Shown here piece after piece: positions 23,527-31,450 of a stretch of DNA of 32,221 bases. Every line of letters begins with the position of its first letter. The stretch's first letter is position 1. The stretch comes from an uncultured Blautia sp. (GTDB lineage: Bacteria; Bacillota; Clostridia; Lachnospirales; Lachnospiraceae): assembly GCA_934426285.1 (NCBI GenBank), contig CAKRYE010000023.1, positions 1 to 32,221 of the forward strand, written 5' to 3'. Made by a program: the position numbers and the translations under genes. Under the pieces are notes generated by a model. That model was not told where the DNA came from. It saw nothing but the letters and a program-made list of their open reading frames with translations, and ran no database searches.

Positions 23527-23845
23527 ACTTTTTTTCCTCCTTAACCGGACAGTCGTCCTTTTTGCATTTTTTGTAATACACCTTTAGCGTTTTTACGACA
23601 TACTCAGTTTTTCGGAAATATTGTCACTTATAAAGAAAAATCATATACAATTATTAAAATACCAGCAAATTAATGATAAAAATTTATACGCCATTTGTCA
23701 ATATAAAAGTACTAAAAACGATAGTCCTGGTTGTTCTCTCCATGTTTTTTCGCCATGTTTCGAAACTTTTCCAGGACTATCGTAATTTTTCACAGAACTG
23801 CTTCTACTCTCCCCAACGGACAGCAAACCACAGAATCACCTTATA
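23527..23845. other. Non-coding interval between the Spo0A-like gene and htpG
   Basis: 319 bp, AT-rich, with no supportable gene. It holds the htpG-side hairpin (23718-23783) and, on the minus strand, TGTCGTA (23600-23594). The latter differs by one base from the Spo0A box TGTCGAA and lies about 70 bp before the Spo0A-like gene. No convincing promoter was found for that gene. Confidence 0.5.
23718..23783 (-). terminator. Long-loop hairpin, likely htpG terminator
   Basis: ACGATAGTCCTGG (23718-23730) and CCAGGACTATCGT (23771-23783) form a perfect 13-bp stem around a 40-nt loop. The loop contains the palindrome GTTTCGAAAC (23757-23766). On the minus strand the stem runs into TTTTTAG. It lies 62 nt after the htpG stop codon. 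The loop is unusually long for an intrinsic terminator. Confidence 0.65.
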
Positions 23846-25918
23846 TTATTTTGTAAGCATCATCAACACTTCATTGCTTCTCTGTACAAATTTTGTCATT
23901 TCATCCGGTGAAAGCTGCTTATGGCTGAGCATTGCCAGATCATAAAGCTGTTCACAGATTACAGGTGCTTTATCTGAATCCTTATTTTCTGCCAGATATT
24001 TTACCAGTGGATGGTTCGCATTAAGTACCAGTGTTTCCTGTCCACCAAACATATTCGGATCCATACCGCCCATTCCATACATTTTCATCATATCCTGCAT
24101 ACGGCGGCTTTCTTCGGAAAGGGTAACCATTGCAGATACATTTTCATTCTTCAGATTCTCTACATGAACCTCAAGTTTATCCTTATTCAGATTCTTACGG
24201 AAAAGCTCTGTCAACTCTTTGGCAGTCACTTCGTCAGCAGTACCCTCACCCTTCATTTCTTCTGTCAGGTCCGCATCAATTCTCTTAAACTGCACATCTT
24301 GATGTTTCTGTTCCAGACTGGAGATAAATGGGCTGTCAATATTATGTTTCAGAATCACGGCATCTTTGCCGGCTTCCTTAAACATATTGATATACTGACT
24401 CTGCTGGATTTCATCCGTTACATAGAAAATTGTTGTCTTCTCCGGCTCTTTCTCTTCTGTTTTATCTGCGTCTGCTGCTTCAGCTTCTTTTGACTCAGTC
24501 TGATCTGCTGCTTCCTCAGCTGTCTCTGTTGTCTTCTTATTCTCTTCTATGCAATCCTTGAGAGTAAGATATTTACCATCCAGATTCTTAAAGAGTACGT
24601 AGTCACCTATCTTTTCTGCAAATTTGGTATCTTTAATACAACCATATTTAATAAACGGGCTAATATCATCCCAGTATTTCTCATAGCTTTCTCTGTCTGT
24701 CTTGCACATTCCGGTAAGCTTATCAGCTACCTTTTTGGAAATATACTCAGAAATCTTCTTGACAAATCCATCATTCTGCAGCGCACTTCTTGACACGTTC
24801 AAAGGAAGATCCGGACAGTCGATCACGCCTTTAAGCAGGAGAAGGAACTCAGGAATAACTTCCTTAATATTATCAGCAATAAATACCTGATTGTTGTACA
24901 GTTTAATAGTTCCTTCAATAGAATCATACTCTGTGTTAATCTTCGGGAAATACAGAATTCCCTTTAAGTTGAACGGATAATCCATATTCAGATGAATCCA
25001 GAACAGCGGTTCCTTGTAGTCCATAAATACTTTACGGTAGAAATCTTTGTACTCCTCATCTGTACACTCATTGGGATGCTTCATCCAAAGCGGATTGGTA
25101 TCACTGAGAGAAACCGGACGTTTATTGATCTTCACTTTTTCCCTTGCCGGAGAAATCTCAACTACTTCCTTCTCTCCGTTTTCATTCTCTTTTTCTTCAG
25201 TTTTAGCATCCTCATGGATATGCTCTACCACTACATCATCATCTCTTAATTCTGATTCATCGATAGTCTCATATTCCTGAGGTGCGTTTGCTTTAGAAAG
25301 ATAAATATTTACCGGCATAAAGGAACAATATTTCTCCAGTACTTCACGCATACGGTATTCATTGGCAAATTCCAGACAGTCTTCATTAAGGAAAAGTGTG
25401 ATTTCTGTTCCTACAGTCGTCTTGTTGCCTTCCTGGATATCATACTCTGTACCGCCATCGCAGGACCAGTGCACAGGTACCGCTCCCTCTGTATAGGAAA
25501 GGGTGTCAATATGTACTTCATCTGCCACCATAAATGCAGAATAGAATCCCAGTCCAAAGTGACCGATCATCTGGTCATCTGTTGTCTTATCCTTGTATTT
25601 CTCCAGGAACTGAGTCGCACCGGAAAAAGCGATCTGAGTAATATAATTCTCTACCTCATCCGCAGTCATACCGATACCATTATCAATAAATTTCAGAGTT
25701 TTTCCATCTGGATCTACGATTACCTGAATCTCCGGCTTATATCCTTCCGGGAATGTATATTCGCCCATTACCTCCAGCTTTTTCAGCTTAGTAATGGCAT
25801 CACATCCATTGGATACCAGCTCTCTTACAAAAATATCATGGTCTGAATACAGCCACTTTTTAATGATCGGGAAAATATTTTCGCTGTTAATTGATAAACT
25901 TCCATGTTTTACAGCCAT
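23846..25918 (-). CDS. htpG: Molecular chaperone HtpG (Hsp90)
   Basis: The bacterial Hsp90 ATPase. N-domain ATP site: ELVSNGCDA (E33, N37, D40), DNGIGM (79-84) and GHFGLGFYSAF (119-129). The middle-domain Arg is in NVSRSALQ (about R377). A charged linker (about 214-263, rich in EEK and ENENGEKE) joins N and M domains. A second acidic low-complexity stretch (about 458-494, EEAADQTESKEAEAADADK) interrupts the middle domain. The C-terminal dimerisation domain ends after PDEMTKFVQRSNEVLMMLTK. The start at 25918 (MAVKHG) has AAGGAG ten bases upstream; a GTG nine bases earlier abuts the ribosome binding site. This gives 690 aa. A perfect CIRCE operator lies upstream. Confidence 0.97.
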   Translation of the reverse strand: MAVKHGSLSINSENIFPIIKKWLYSDHDIFVRELVSNGCDAITKLKKLEVMGEYTFPEGYKPEIQVIVDPDGKTLKFIDNGIGMTADEVENYITQIAFSGATQFLEKYKDKTTDDQMIGHFGLGFYSAFMVADEVHIDTLSYTEGAVPVHWSCDGGTEYDIQEGNKTTVGTEITLFLNEDCLEFANEYRMREVLEKYCSFMPVNIYLSKANAPQEYETIDESELRDDDVVVEHIHEDAKTEEKENENGEKEVVEISPAREKVKINKRPVSLSDTNPLWMKHPNECTDEEYKDFYRKVFMDYKEPLFWIHLNMDYPFNLKGILYFPKINTEYDSIEGTIKLYNNQVFIADNIKEVIPEFLLLLKGVIDCPDLPLNVSRSALQNDGFVKKISEYISKKVADKLTGMCKTDRESYEKYWDDISPFIKYGCIKDTKFAEKIGDYVLFKNLDGKYLTLKDCIEENKKTTETAEEAADQTESKEAEAADADKTEEKEPEKTTIFYVTDEIQQSQYINMFKEAGKDAVILKHNIDSPFISSLEQKHQDVQFKRIDADLTEEMKGEGTADEVTAKELTELFRKNLNKDKLEVHVENLKNENVSAMVTLSEESRRMQDMMKMYGMGGMDPNMFGGQETLVLNANHPLVKYLAENKDSDKAPVICEQLYDLAMLSHKQLSPDEMTKFVQRSNEVLMMLTK

Positions 25919-25936
25919 GCTGTCCACACTCCTTTT

Positions 25937-25971
25937 ATATCTTTCAGATTTTCTATAACTCTGAAAGATAT
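25937..25971 (-). other. 12-bp hairpin in the htpG leader, adjoining the ribosome binding site
   Basis: ATATCTTTCAGA (25937-25948) and TCTGAAAGATAT (25960-25971) are perfect inverted repeats with an 11-nt loop. The stem ends directly at the AAAAGGAG ribosome binding site. Its outer arm overlaps the -10 of the proximal promoter, so only transcripts from the distal CIRCE promoter would contain the full hairpin. It may be a leader structure or a second operator. Confidence 0.6.
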
Positions 25972-25998
25972 AGTAATACCTTATGGACTAAAAGTCAA
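25970..25998 (-). promoter_or_regulatory. Proximal htpG promoter
   Basis: Minus strand: -35 TTGACT (25998-25993), 17-bp spacer, -10 TACTAT (25975-25970). It lies between CIRCE and the gene, with CIRCE 7 bp upstream of the -35. Confidence 0.55.
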
Positions 25999-26005
25999 GC
26001 AAAAA

Positions 26006-26032
26006 TTAGCACTCATTTAAAATGAGTGCTAA
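26006..26032. promoter_or_regulatory. CIRCE operator (HrcA binding site)
   Basis: TTAGCACTC (26006-26014), nine bases, GAGTGCTAA (26024-26032): an exact match to the CIRCE consensus. HrcA repression through CIRCE is well known for groESL and dnaK operons; htpG is not a CIRCE gene in B. subtilis. It overlaps the -10 of the distal htpG promoter (26029-26057). hrcA is not in the window. Confidence 0.95.
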
Positions 26033-26057
26033 TAATTCATTGATATTTAACTGTCTA
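26029..26057 (-). promoter_or_regulatory. Distal htpG promoter overlapping CIRCE
   Basis: Minus strand: -35 TAGACA (26057-26052), 17-bp spacer, -10 TATTAG (26034-26029). The -10 overlaps the first CIRCE arm, the arrangement expected for HrcA repression. The -35 sits just after the stop codon of the upstream surface-protein gene. Confidence 0.5.
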
Positions 26058-26062
26058 CCTAT

Positions 26063-28681
26063 TTATTTTTTCTTTTTCTTGTAAACTACAACTCCTACAA
26101 TAGCACCTGCTGCAATGGCAAGAATCAGTACAAACGGCATGATATTGGTGGTATCTCCGGTCTGTACTGCCTTCTTCTGATTAGCAGCCGGATTCTGCTG
26201 CACAGGAGTAGGAGTAGCTGTAATTACAACCTTTGGCTGTGAAATTGTAAAACTTACCTGCTTTGTATCCTGTTTTCCCGTATTTTTCCAGCTTTTACCA
26301 TCATACTGCTGGGCATTAAATACAACAGTCAGATTATATGTGCCCTCTTTGGTAATTCCAAAAGTAGCCGTGTACGGAGCCTGACTCCAGCTGTTTGTAT
26401 TGATAACTGTCCAGTGATCCGGAACATAACGCACATCTCCCTTTCCCGGGCTTTCATTGTCCATTCCTGCGCCTACCGCTGTAAACGTAATTTTGGACTG
26501 AGTGGTATATCCGTCAGCACTGATTCCTGTAATCTTATTATTTGCCGGATCCGCAATCTGCGCAGTACGTCCGGCTTTTACAGTTACCTTTACAGCTGTG
26601 ATCAGGCTGATCTGATCCGGATTTTCAACTCCATCAGGAAGCACTACAGTTCCATTCACTTTGAAGGTCTGCTCCTGCTTTACAGATGGATCATACGTAC
26701 ATTCCTTTACATTCCATTTTACCTTCGCCTTCATTTCCCCCTCTGTAGTATTAATAACTACTTTTGAAGGAAGTCCCAGTGCCTTAGCAGATTTCTCTGA
26801 ACCATTCCTTACTCCCTTCACGTGAGAAGGATTCTGGATTCCGGTAATTCTGCATGCTGGTTTTGTCACACTAAACGAAGCACTGATCTCGGCCACTGCA
26901 GAAATCTGGCTGTCTGTATTTGTGGCTGTAACCTGAATAGATTCGCTGTACTCGCCTGCTGTCATACCGGTTTTTGGCACTGCAGTAAAGGTTGCTTCTG
27001 CTCCGGGATCCAGCTGTGTTGCAGACAGCTCTCCGATTTCAAAATACTGAGCCTGCGGCTGAGTCAGATTCACTGCTGTATTTCCAGTATTAGTAAGTGT
27101 GATCCGATACACATAATCCGGAGTATTGTATCCCTCCTCCATCGGGTCATAAATAATCTCTGAAGGATCTGCTTTCAGGGAAACCTGCGGCTTCTCCTCT
27201 GCTTTTACACTGACTCCGGCCTCTGCCTGTGCCACAGTATCCTCATCCTCTTCAATTCCAAAAACAAGTGTATCACTGTAATCACCCTGGACTAATCCTG
27301 CCTTTGGCTGAACCTGAAAGCTACAGGATGCTCCCTTCTCCAGTGTATATACAGCCTGTGTATCTACCGGCGTAATATCAAAATGTTCAGACGCCGGAAG
27401 CTTCACTGTAACTGTCTCATCTCCTGTATTCGTCACAGTAACTGTCTGGCTCTCACTGATCTGTGTATAGCCTTCTGTCAGATCAGCAAAGGAAAGTACC
27501 GCCGGATCTGTGGATATAGATAACTTTCCAAGCTCTGCACTTGGTTCCTCCGGAGTTTCCGGATTCTCAGGATCATCAGGAGTTTCAGGATCATCAGGTT
27601 CAAGAACAGGCTCTTCTTCCGCTTCCACCACAGCCTTCACTTCAAAGGAAACCTCAGCCCCCTCTTCCGTCTCATAGGTAATGGTATCATCATAAGTACC
27701 TTCCTCCAGTTCCTTCCTTGGCTGAACCCATACGCTGACAGACTCTCCTGCTGCCAGAGGCTCCTCTATGTCCGCTACCATAAAATGCTCCGGGCTGATT
27801 GCCTTGAAATTCAGAGCACCTGTTCCGGTATTTTTAATATCCACAAACATTGTCTGGGATTCATTATCTCCGGATTCTGTCCGGATAGTTCCAAAATCAC
27901 ACACCGGATTTTCCTGGCCTTCTACAGAAGCTACTGCTTCATAGGACAGCTCCTGCTGTGCATTTTCCACATCATCCGTGTTCTCTGTATCCTCCGGCGC
28001 TTCTGTCTCCTGAACATCCTCTGTTTTATCTGTAGTTTTCTCTGTACCGTCAGGCTGAAGCTCAGACTGGGTATAAATCTGCATTTCCTCTGTCTGTTCC
28101 GGGTTCTGTGTATCATTTTCCTCTGCCTGAGACGGAGAGTCTTCCTCATTCTCCTCAGCCAGAACTGCCCCCTCTGTACTGTCATCCTCTGTCTGCTGGA
28201 CGTCTTCAACGTCTTCCGACTCTGCATCCTCTTCAGAACCTTCCAGCTGGGCTTCTGTATCCTGCTCCTCCTGAGCCTTCTTATCAGCAGCAGCCTGGGC
28301 TTCCTCCTGAGTAGCTGTCACCTCCAGAGTCTTGGCCTGGAGTTTACCGGTAAGTCCTGACTTCTCTGCCGGCGTAATATCCAGCACCAGTACATAACCC
28401 AGATCCTCCTGGGTCACTGTGTAAGTTTTTTCTGTACCTACCTGGGTAAGTTCCTTCTCTCCGGTCTGTCTGGACCAGGAAAAGATAACATCATCATCTG
28501 TCACTCCCTCAGGAGTCACCTTGGAATAATCTGCACTCAGTACTGTTCCCACTGCCGGCAGGCCCTTTACCTTCAGCTTGCCTCCAAGCTCTCCGGCTTC
28601 CGCTGCAAAAGCCATGGATGGAAGAAGGGTAACGATCATCAGCACAGCCATCAGCACTGCAAGAATTCTTTTTTTCCTCAT
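26063..28681 (-). CDS. Large secreted surface protein with Ig-like domains and sortase-type anchor
   Basis: 872 aa. Signal peptide MRKKRILAVLMAVLMIVTLL then PSMAFA, with likely cleavage near residue 26. Residues about 34-123 form an Ig-like domain. About 124-245 is an acidic Glu/Asp/Gln/Thr linker. Three homologous ~105-aa beta-sandwich repeats follow (about 250-355, 385-495, 498-606), each with an N-T-G then V/L core and a Y-x-D/E-x-I/L strand; they resemble ASH/abnormal-spindle-type Ig domains. About 611-703 resembles a bacterial Ig (Big_4-like) domain, then another beta domain to about 815. The end has a TPTPVQQNP stalk, AVQTGD (LPxTG-like sorting variant), one TM helix and KKKKK. Probably wall-anchored, ligand unknown. 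The ATG has GGAGG. A palindrome overlaps its promoter. Confidence 0.88.
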   Translation of the reverse strand: MRKKRILAVLMAVLMIVTLLPSMAFAAEAGELGGKLKVKGLPAVGTVLSADYSKVTPEGVTDDDVIFSWSRQTGEKELTQVGTEKTYTVTQEDLGYVLVLDITPAEKSGLTGKLQAKTLEVTATQEEAQAAADKKAQEEQDTEAQLEGSEEDAESEDVEDVQQTEDDSTEGAVLAEENEEDSPSQAEENDTQNPEQTEEMQIYTQSELQPDGTEKTTDKTEDVQETEAPEDTENTDDVENAQQELSYEAVASVEGQENPVCDFGTIRTESGDNESQTMFVDIKNTGTGALNFKAISPEHFMVADIEEPLAAGESVSVWVQPRKELEEGTYDDTITYETEEGAEVSFEVKAVVEAEEEPVLEPDDPETPDDPENPETPEEPSAELGKLSISTDPAVLSFADLTEGYTQISESQTVTVTNTGDETVTVKLPASEHFDITPVDTQAVYTLEKGASCSFQVQPKAGLVQGDYSDTLVFGIEEDEDTVAQAEAGVSVKAEEKPQVSLKADPSEIIYDPMEEGYNTPDYVYRITLTNTGNTAVNLTQPQAQYFEIGELSATQLDPGAEATFTAVPKTGMTAGEYSESIQVTATNTDSQISAVAEISASFSVTKPACRITGIQNPSHVKGVRNGSEKSAKALGLPSKVVINTTEGEMKAKVKWNVKECTYDPSVKQEQTFKVNGTVVLPDGVENPDQISLITAVKVTVKAGRTAQIADPANNKITGISADGYTTQSKITFTAVGAGMDNESPGKGDVRYVPDHWTVINTNSWSQAPYTATFGITKEGTYNLTVVFNAQQYDGKSWKNTGKQDTKQVSFTISQPKVVITATPTPVQQNPAANQKKAVQTGDTTNIMPFVLILAIAAGAIVGVVVYKKKKK

Positions 28682-28757
28682 GTGCCATCCTCCTTTTATT
28701 TATCATTGATATATCTTTTTATAACTGCCATTTTATTCCTGACCGGCAGTCCTTTAT

Positions 28758-28778
28758 ACAGTGTTATTATAACACTGT
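28758..28778 (-). promoter_or_regulatory. Palindromic operator overlapping the surface-protein promoter -10
   Basis: ACAGTGTTAT (28758-28767), one centre base, ATAACACTGT (28769-28778): a perfect 10-bp inverted repeat. On the minus strand its centre contains TATAAT preceded by TGT, an extended -10 about 85 bp before the surface-protein start. No good -35 is seen. A dimeric repressor bound here would block the promoter. Regulator unknown. Confidence 0.6.
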
Positions 28779-28830
28779 GGTTTTTCCAAATGTAATTCGC
28801 ATATTTCATATTGCTTCTGTTCATAAATGA

Positions 28831-28891
28831 AAGAAGCTGTTTCAATCTGCATAGTTCTATTGTGCAGAACTACTTTTTGAAATAGCTTCTT
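28831..28891 (-). terminator. Terminator-like long hairpin after the maf operon
   Basis: AAGAAGCTGTTTCAA (28831-28845) pairs with TTGAAATAGCTTCTT (28877-28891), 15 bp with one mismatch or wobble. An inner TCTGCA/TGCAGA pair extends it. It lies about 33 nt after the stop of the 85-aa gene. The minus-strand T-tract is weak (CTTCTTTCATTT); the better T-run is on the plus side, so it may work in both directions. Confidence 0.6.
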
Positions 28892-28924
28892 CCTCTTTTT
28901 ATTTATTTTATATCAAATTTCTGT

Positions 28925-29182
28925 TCAGCCTTCCACAATGAGATATTTTCCGTCCGGAAGTGCAAATACCTCACTGGCCTCTTCCAGTTCTTCGTCTGAC
29001 ATGCCTTCTACATCAGCTCCCATGTCATCCAGATATTCCCTCACCTCGTCAATAGAATCTACCACTGCAGCCATGCAGTCCTCCAGAAAAGCCTCTGCTT
29101 CCTCAAAAGACTCCGCCACCGGCTGTGGAAAAAGCTGTCCCTGCTTTTCCAGAAATGTGTTGATGCATTCTTCTGTGTACAT
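28925..29182 (-). CDS. Small acidic hypothetical protein, 85 aa
   Basis: I do not recognise a family. The protein is strongly acidic with predicted helices (EEAEAFLEDCMAAVVDSIDE, VREYLDDMGADVEGMSDEEL) and ends in a beta-like FALPDGKYLIVEG. No signal peptide or TM segment. It starts one base after the stop of the upstream HAD (Cof) gene; its GGAGG lies inside that gene's end. It is the last gene of the maf-gph-cof transcript. Confidence 0.75.
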   Translation of the reverse strand: MYTEECINTFLEKQGQLFPQPVAESFEEAEAFLEDCMAAVVDSIDEVREYLDDMGADVEGMSDEELEEASEVFALPDGKYLIVEG

Positions 29183-29183
29183 T

Positions 29184-29987
29184 TTAAATTACCTCCTCCA
29201 TATTTCCTTTCGCCCTGATCACCTTTTCCAGGATATCCTGTACCCGGTCTGCAGTGAATGCTGCCGATTCCCGCACCTTCTCCTTGGAATGTGCCATGGC
29301 AAAGCCATATTTCACTGCCTTAAGCATCTCTATATCATTATATTCGTCTCCGAATGCAATGCATTCCTCTGGGGAAATTCCATATTTTTTCTGGAACTCC
29401 CGGATTCCCTTCGCCTTGTTCGTACCAAAAGGAATAAAATCCACCCAGTCATTGCCTGATGTCACTACCGTACATCTCTGTCCGAACCGTCCAGTCCAGT
29501 AACGCACATATTCATCTGTCAGACCGGCAGATTCATATACTGCCAGCTTCATAATGGGCTCTGTGATCTCATCCAGGCTGTTTATGATCCTGCACTCATT
29601 TTTCACCAGATCCAACATATAATGCCGAAAGCTTTCTGTCTTTGGCATGAGATAATGATAATCCTTGGCAGAACAGGTGAATTCTGCATCCTTTTTTTCT
29701 ATAATTGCAGTAAGAATCTCATTTGCCAGTTCTTTATCAAATCGATCCTGATAAAGAACCTGACCCTTTTCCACTGCCAGCGCACCATTCTCACAGATAA
29801 AAGAAATATCCGAAGCAACCGGCGCAAACAATCTCTTCATATTTGGATACTGGCGTCCGCTGGCTGCCACAAACCGGATTCCCAGTTCATTCAGCGCCTG
29901 AATTAAAGGAAACAGATCCTCTGGCAGGGTCTGGGCCTTGTTTAAAAGTAATGTTCCGTCCAGATCACTGGCGATCAGTTTAATCAT
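29184..29987 (-). CDS. Cof-type HAD-IIB phosphatase
   Basis: A sugar-phosphate or nucleotide phosphatase of the Cof/YbiV group. Motif I is LIASDLDGTLL at the N terminus. FVAASGRQYPNMKRLF (motif II, Ser/Arg) is at about 39-54, and the C2-type cap spans about 80-185. The late Lys/Asp segments are GTNKAKGIREFQKKYGIS and ECIAFGDEYNDIEMLKAVKYGFAMAHS. The ATG at 29987 (MIKLIASD) has GAGGA about seven bases upstream and overlaps the upstream phosphatase stop by eight bases; a GTG five codons earlier is rejected. This gives 267 aa, typical. Substrate unknown. Confidence 0.92.
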   Translation of the reverse strand: MIKLIASDLDGTLLLNKAQTLPEDLFPLIQALNELGIRFVAASGRQYPNMKRLFAPVASDISFICENGALAVEKGQVLYQDRFDKELANEILTAIIEKKDAEFTCSAKDYHYLMPKTESFRHYMLDLVKNECRIINSLDEITEPIMKLAVYESAGLTDEYVRYWTGRFGQRCTVVTSGNDWVDFIPFGTNKAKGIREFQKKYGISPEECIAFGDEYNDIEMLKAVKYGFAMAHSKEKVRESAAFTADRVQDILEKVIRAKGNMEEVI

Positions 29988-30645
29988 TTTTGTATTCCTC
30001 ACATATCTTTAATAAATCTGTCGGTTTCTCCGCCACCAGATCAGCTCCGTTGGCATTAAGCTCCTCCAGGTCACGGAAGCCCCACAATACACCTATAGTA
30101 AACATTCCAGCCGCTTTACCGGTCTGCATGTCTGTACCGGTGTCCCCGATATACATACACTCCTCCGGTTTTACCCCAAACTCCTTTGCCGCCAGAAGCG
30201 GTGCATCCGGTGCAGGTTTACGGCGGATTCCTTCCTGTTGTCCAATCACCAGGTCAAAAATTCCCGGATAAAGGTAATCTATTACCTTCAGTGCTGCAGG
30301 ATGGGGTTTATTGGAGCATACAGCCAGCTTCATTCCTTTTTTTCTCAGTTCCTCTACCGTTGACTGCATTCCCTCATACCTGGTCACCTTATACAGCGGG
30401 TCTTCGTCAAACCTCTCTCTGTACATTTTCCGTGCTTCTTCATAATGAACCAGCTCCGGATCTCCCGCATCCTTTAGCGCCCTGCGCACCAGCATATCCG
30501 CACCTTCTCCGCAGTAATAGCGGAAATTATCCAGAGGAAGAGGGCGAAGTCCCAGCTTCTCCATCACCTCATTTGCAATATATGCCATGGAATCCAGTGT
30601 ATATGCCAGAGTTCCGTCCAGATCAAATATACCTGCTTTTATCAT
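29980..30645 (-). CDS. HAD-IA phosphatase, phosphoglycolate-phosphatase-like
   Basis: Motif I is GIFDLDGTLAYTLDS (D8, D10), with a helical C1 cap about 16-90. Motif II is LAVCSNKPH near 113, motif III is the Lys in RRKPAPDAPLLA near 144, and motif IV is MYIGDTGTDMQTGKAAGM near 164-181. This matches Gph/PpaX-type enzymes that remove phosphate from 2-phosphoglycolate or, in PpaX, pyrophosphate. The exact substrate is uncertain. 221 aa. The ATG has AGAGGA upstream. It lies 31 nt after maf and overlaps the next HAD gene by eight bases. Confidence 0.9.
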   Translation of the reverse strand: MIKAGIFDLDGTLAYTLDSMAYIANEVMEKLGLRPLPLDNFRYYCGEGADMLVRRALKDAGDPELVHYEEARKMYRERFDEDPLYKVTRYEGMQSTVEELRKKGMKLAVCSNKPHPAALKVIDYLYPGIFDLVIGQQEGIRRKPAPDAPLLAAKEFGVKPEECMYIGDTGTDMQTGKAAGMFTIGVLWGFRDLEELNANGADLVAEKPTDLLKICEEYKND

Positions 30646-30676
30646 TTTGTATCATCCTCTTTATTCTGTCTGCATT

Positions 30677-31270
30677 TTAGTCAACAAGGGATATCCCCAG
30701 CTTCTTCATTTCATGGAAAAGCCTTGCCACCGGCAGTCCCACCACATTATTATAGTCACCGCAGATTCCCTTTACATAAATCCCCCATCTGCCCTGGATC
30801 CCGTAACTTCCGGCTTTATCCATAGGCTCTCCGGTAGATACATAAGCCCTGATTTCATTTTCAGACACCGGATAAAATTCCACATCTGTTTTCTCATAAA
30901 AGGTATGTTCTATCCATTGTCCCTGCTTTTTCTCCAGAACTGCCACTCCCGTATATACCTGATGTGTATTGTCCTGAAGCTTTTGCAAAGTATGAACTGC
31001 ATCCTCCTCATCTGCCGGCTTGCCCAGAATGCTGTTTTGAAAAACCACAACTGTATCTGAACCGATCACCAGTGTCTTTTCCTCGCATTCCCCAAGCTCC
31101 TCTGCCACAGATGCAGCCTTATCAAAAGCCAGCCTCTGTACTGCCTCTCCCGGCTCATCCGAAGTCCGTTTCTCCTCCCCGTGGGCAGGTATGATCGAAA
31201 AGGTCACTCCTGCCTGCGTCAATAACTCCCGTCTTCTTGGGGAAGCAGATGCCAAAATAATTTTTCTCAT
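30677..31270 (-). CDS. maf: Maf-like nucleoside triphosphate pyrophosphatase
   Basis: House-cleaning pyrophosphatase for non-canonical or dTTP/UTP-type nucleotides, linked to septum formation. IILASASPRRRELLTQAG at the N terminus is the Maf signature. VIGSDTVVVFQNSILGKP (about 68-85) and GSYGIQGRWG (about 152-161) carry other conserved residues. 197 aa is normal. The ATG has GAGGGG about six bases upstream. First gene of the maf-gph-cof operon. Confidence 0.95.
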   Translation of the reverse strand: MRKIILASASPRRRELLTQAGVTFSIIPAHGEEKRTSDEPGEAVQRLAFDKAASVAEELGECEEKTLVIGSDTVVVFQNSILGKPADEEDAVHTLQKLQDNTHQVYTGVAVLEKKQGQWIEHTFYEKTDVEFYPVSENEIRAYVSTGEPMDKAGSYGIQGRWGIYVKGICGDYNNVVGLPVARLFHEMKKLGISLVD

Positions 31271-31295
31271 AATATCCCCTCTTCTTTCCTGTCAT

Positions 31296-31324
31296 AGTAT
31301 ACCGTGTATCTTTCGCTGACGCAA
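31296..31324 (-). promoter_or_regulatory. Candidate promoter of the maf operon
   Basis: Minus strand: -35 TTGCGT (31324-31319), 17-bp spacer, -10 TATACT (31301-31296), about 26 bp before the maf start. It is divergent from the acidic-tail membrane protein gene. Confidence 0.55.
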
Positions 31325-31382
31325 CCGGTTTTTATTGCTTTTTGCCGGATCATGAACAAGCCAAAACTTACCCCTTTTCTTT

Positions 31383-31412
31383 TTGACAGAAATGTATTAA
31401 AATATCTTTATT
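31383..31412 (+). promoter_or_regulatory. Candidate promoter of the acidic-tail membrane protein
   Basis: -35 TTGACA (31383-31388) is consensus; the best -10 is TTTATT (31407-31412) at 18 bp. It is about 40 bp before the start codon. Confidence 0.45.
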
Positions 31413-31450
31413 CATATGCGAAATGACCAATGTCAGAAAGGAGTATTATT

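Noticed and set aside
23594..23600. Spo0A box upstream of the Spo0A-like gene
   Set aside because: A seven-base motif with one mismatch is expected often by chance; kept only as a note in the related finding.
23673..23945. 90-aa plus ORF across the htpG 3' end
   Set aside because: It overlaps the htpG C terminus and the hairpin, with no ribosome binding site.
27785..28360. 191-aa Leu/Cys-rich plus ORF antisense to the surface protein
   Set aside because: It is the complement of the acidic low-complexity linker, whose codons give Leu/Ser/Cys runs; no start signal.
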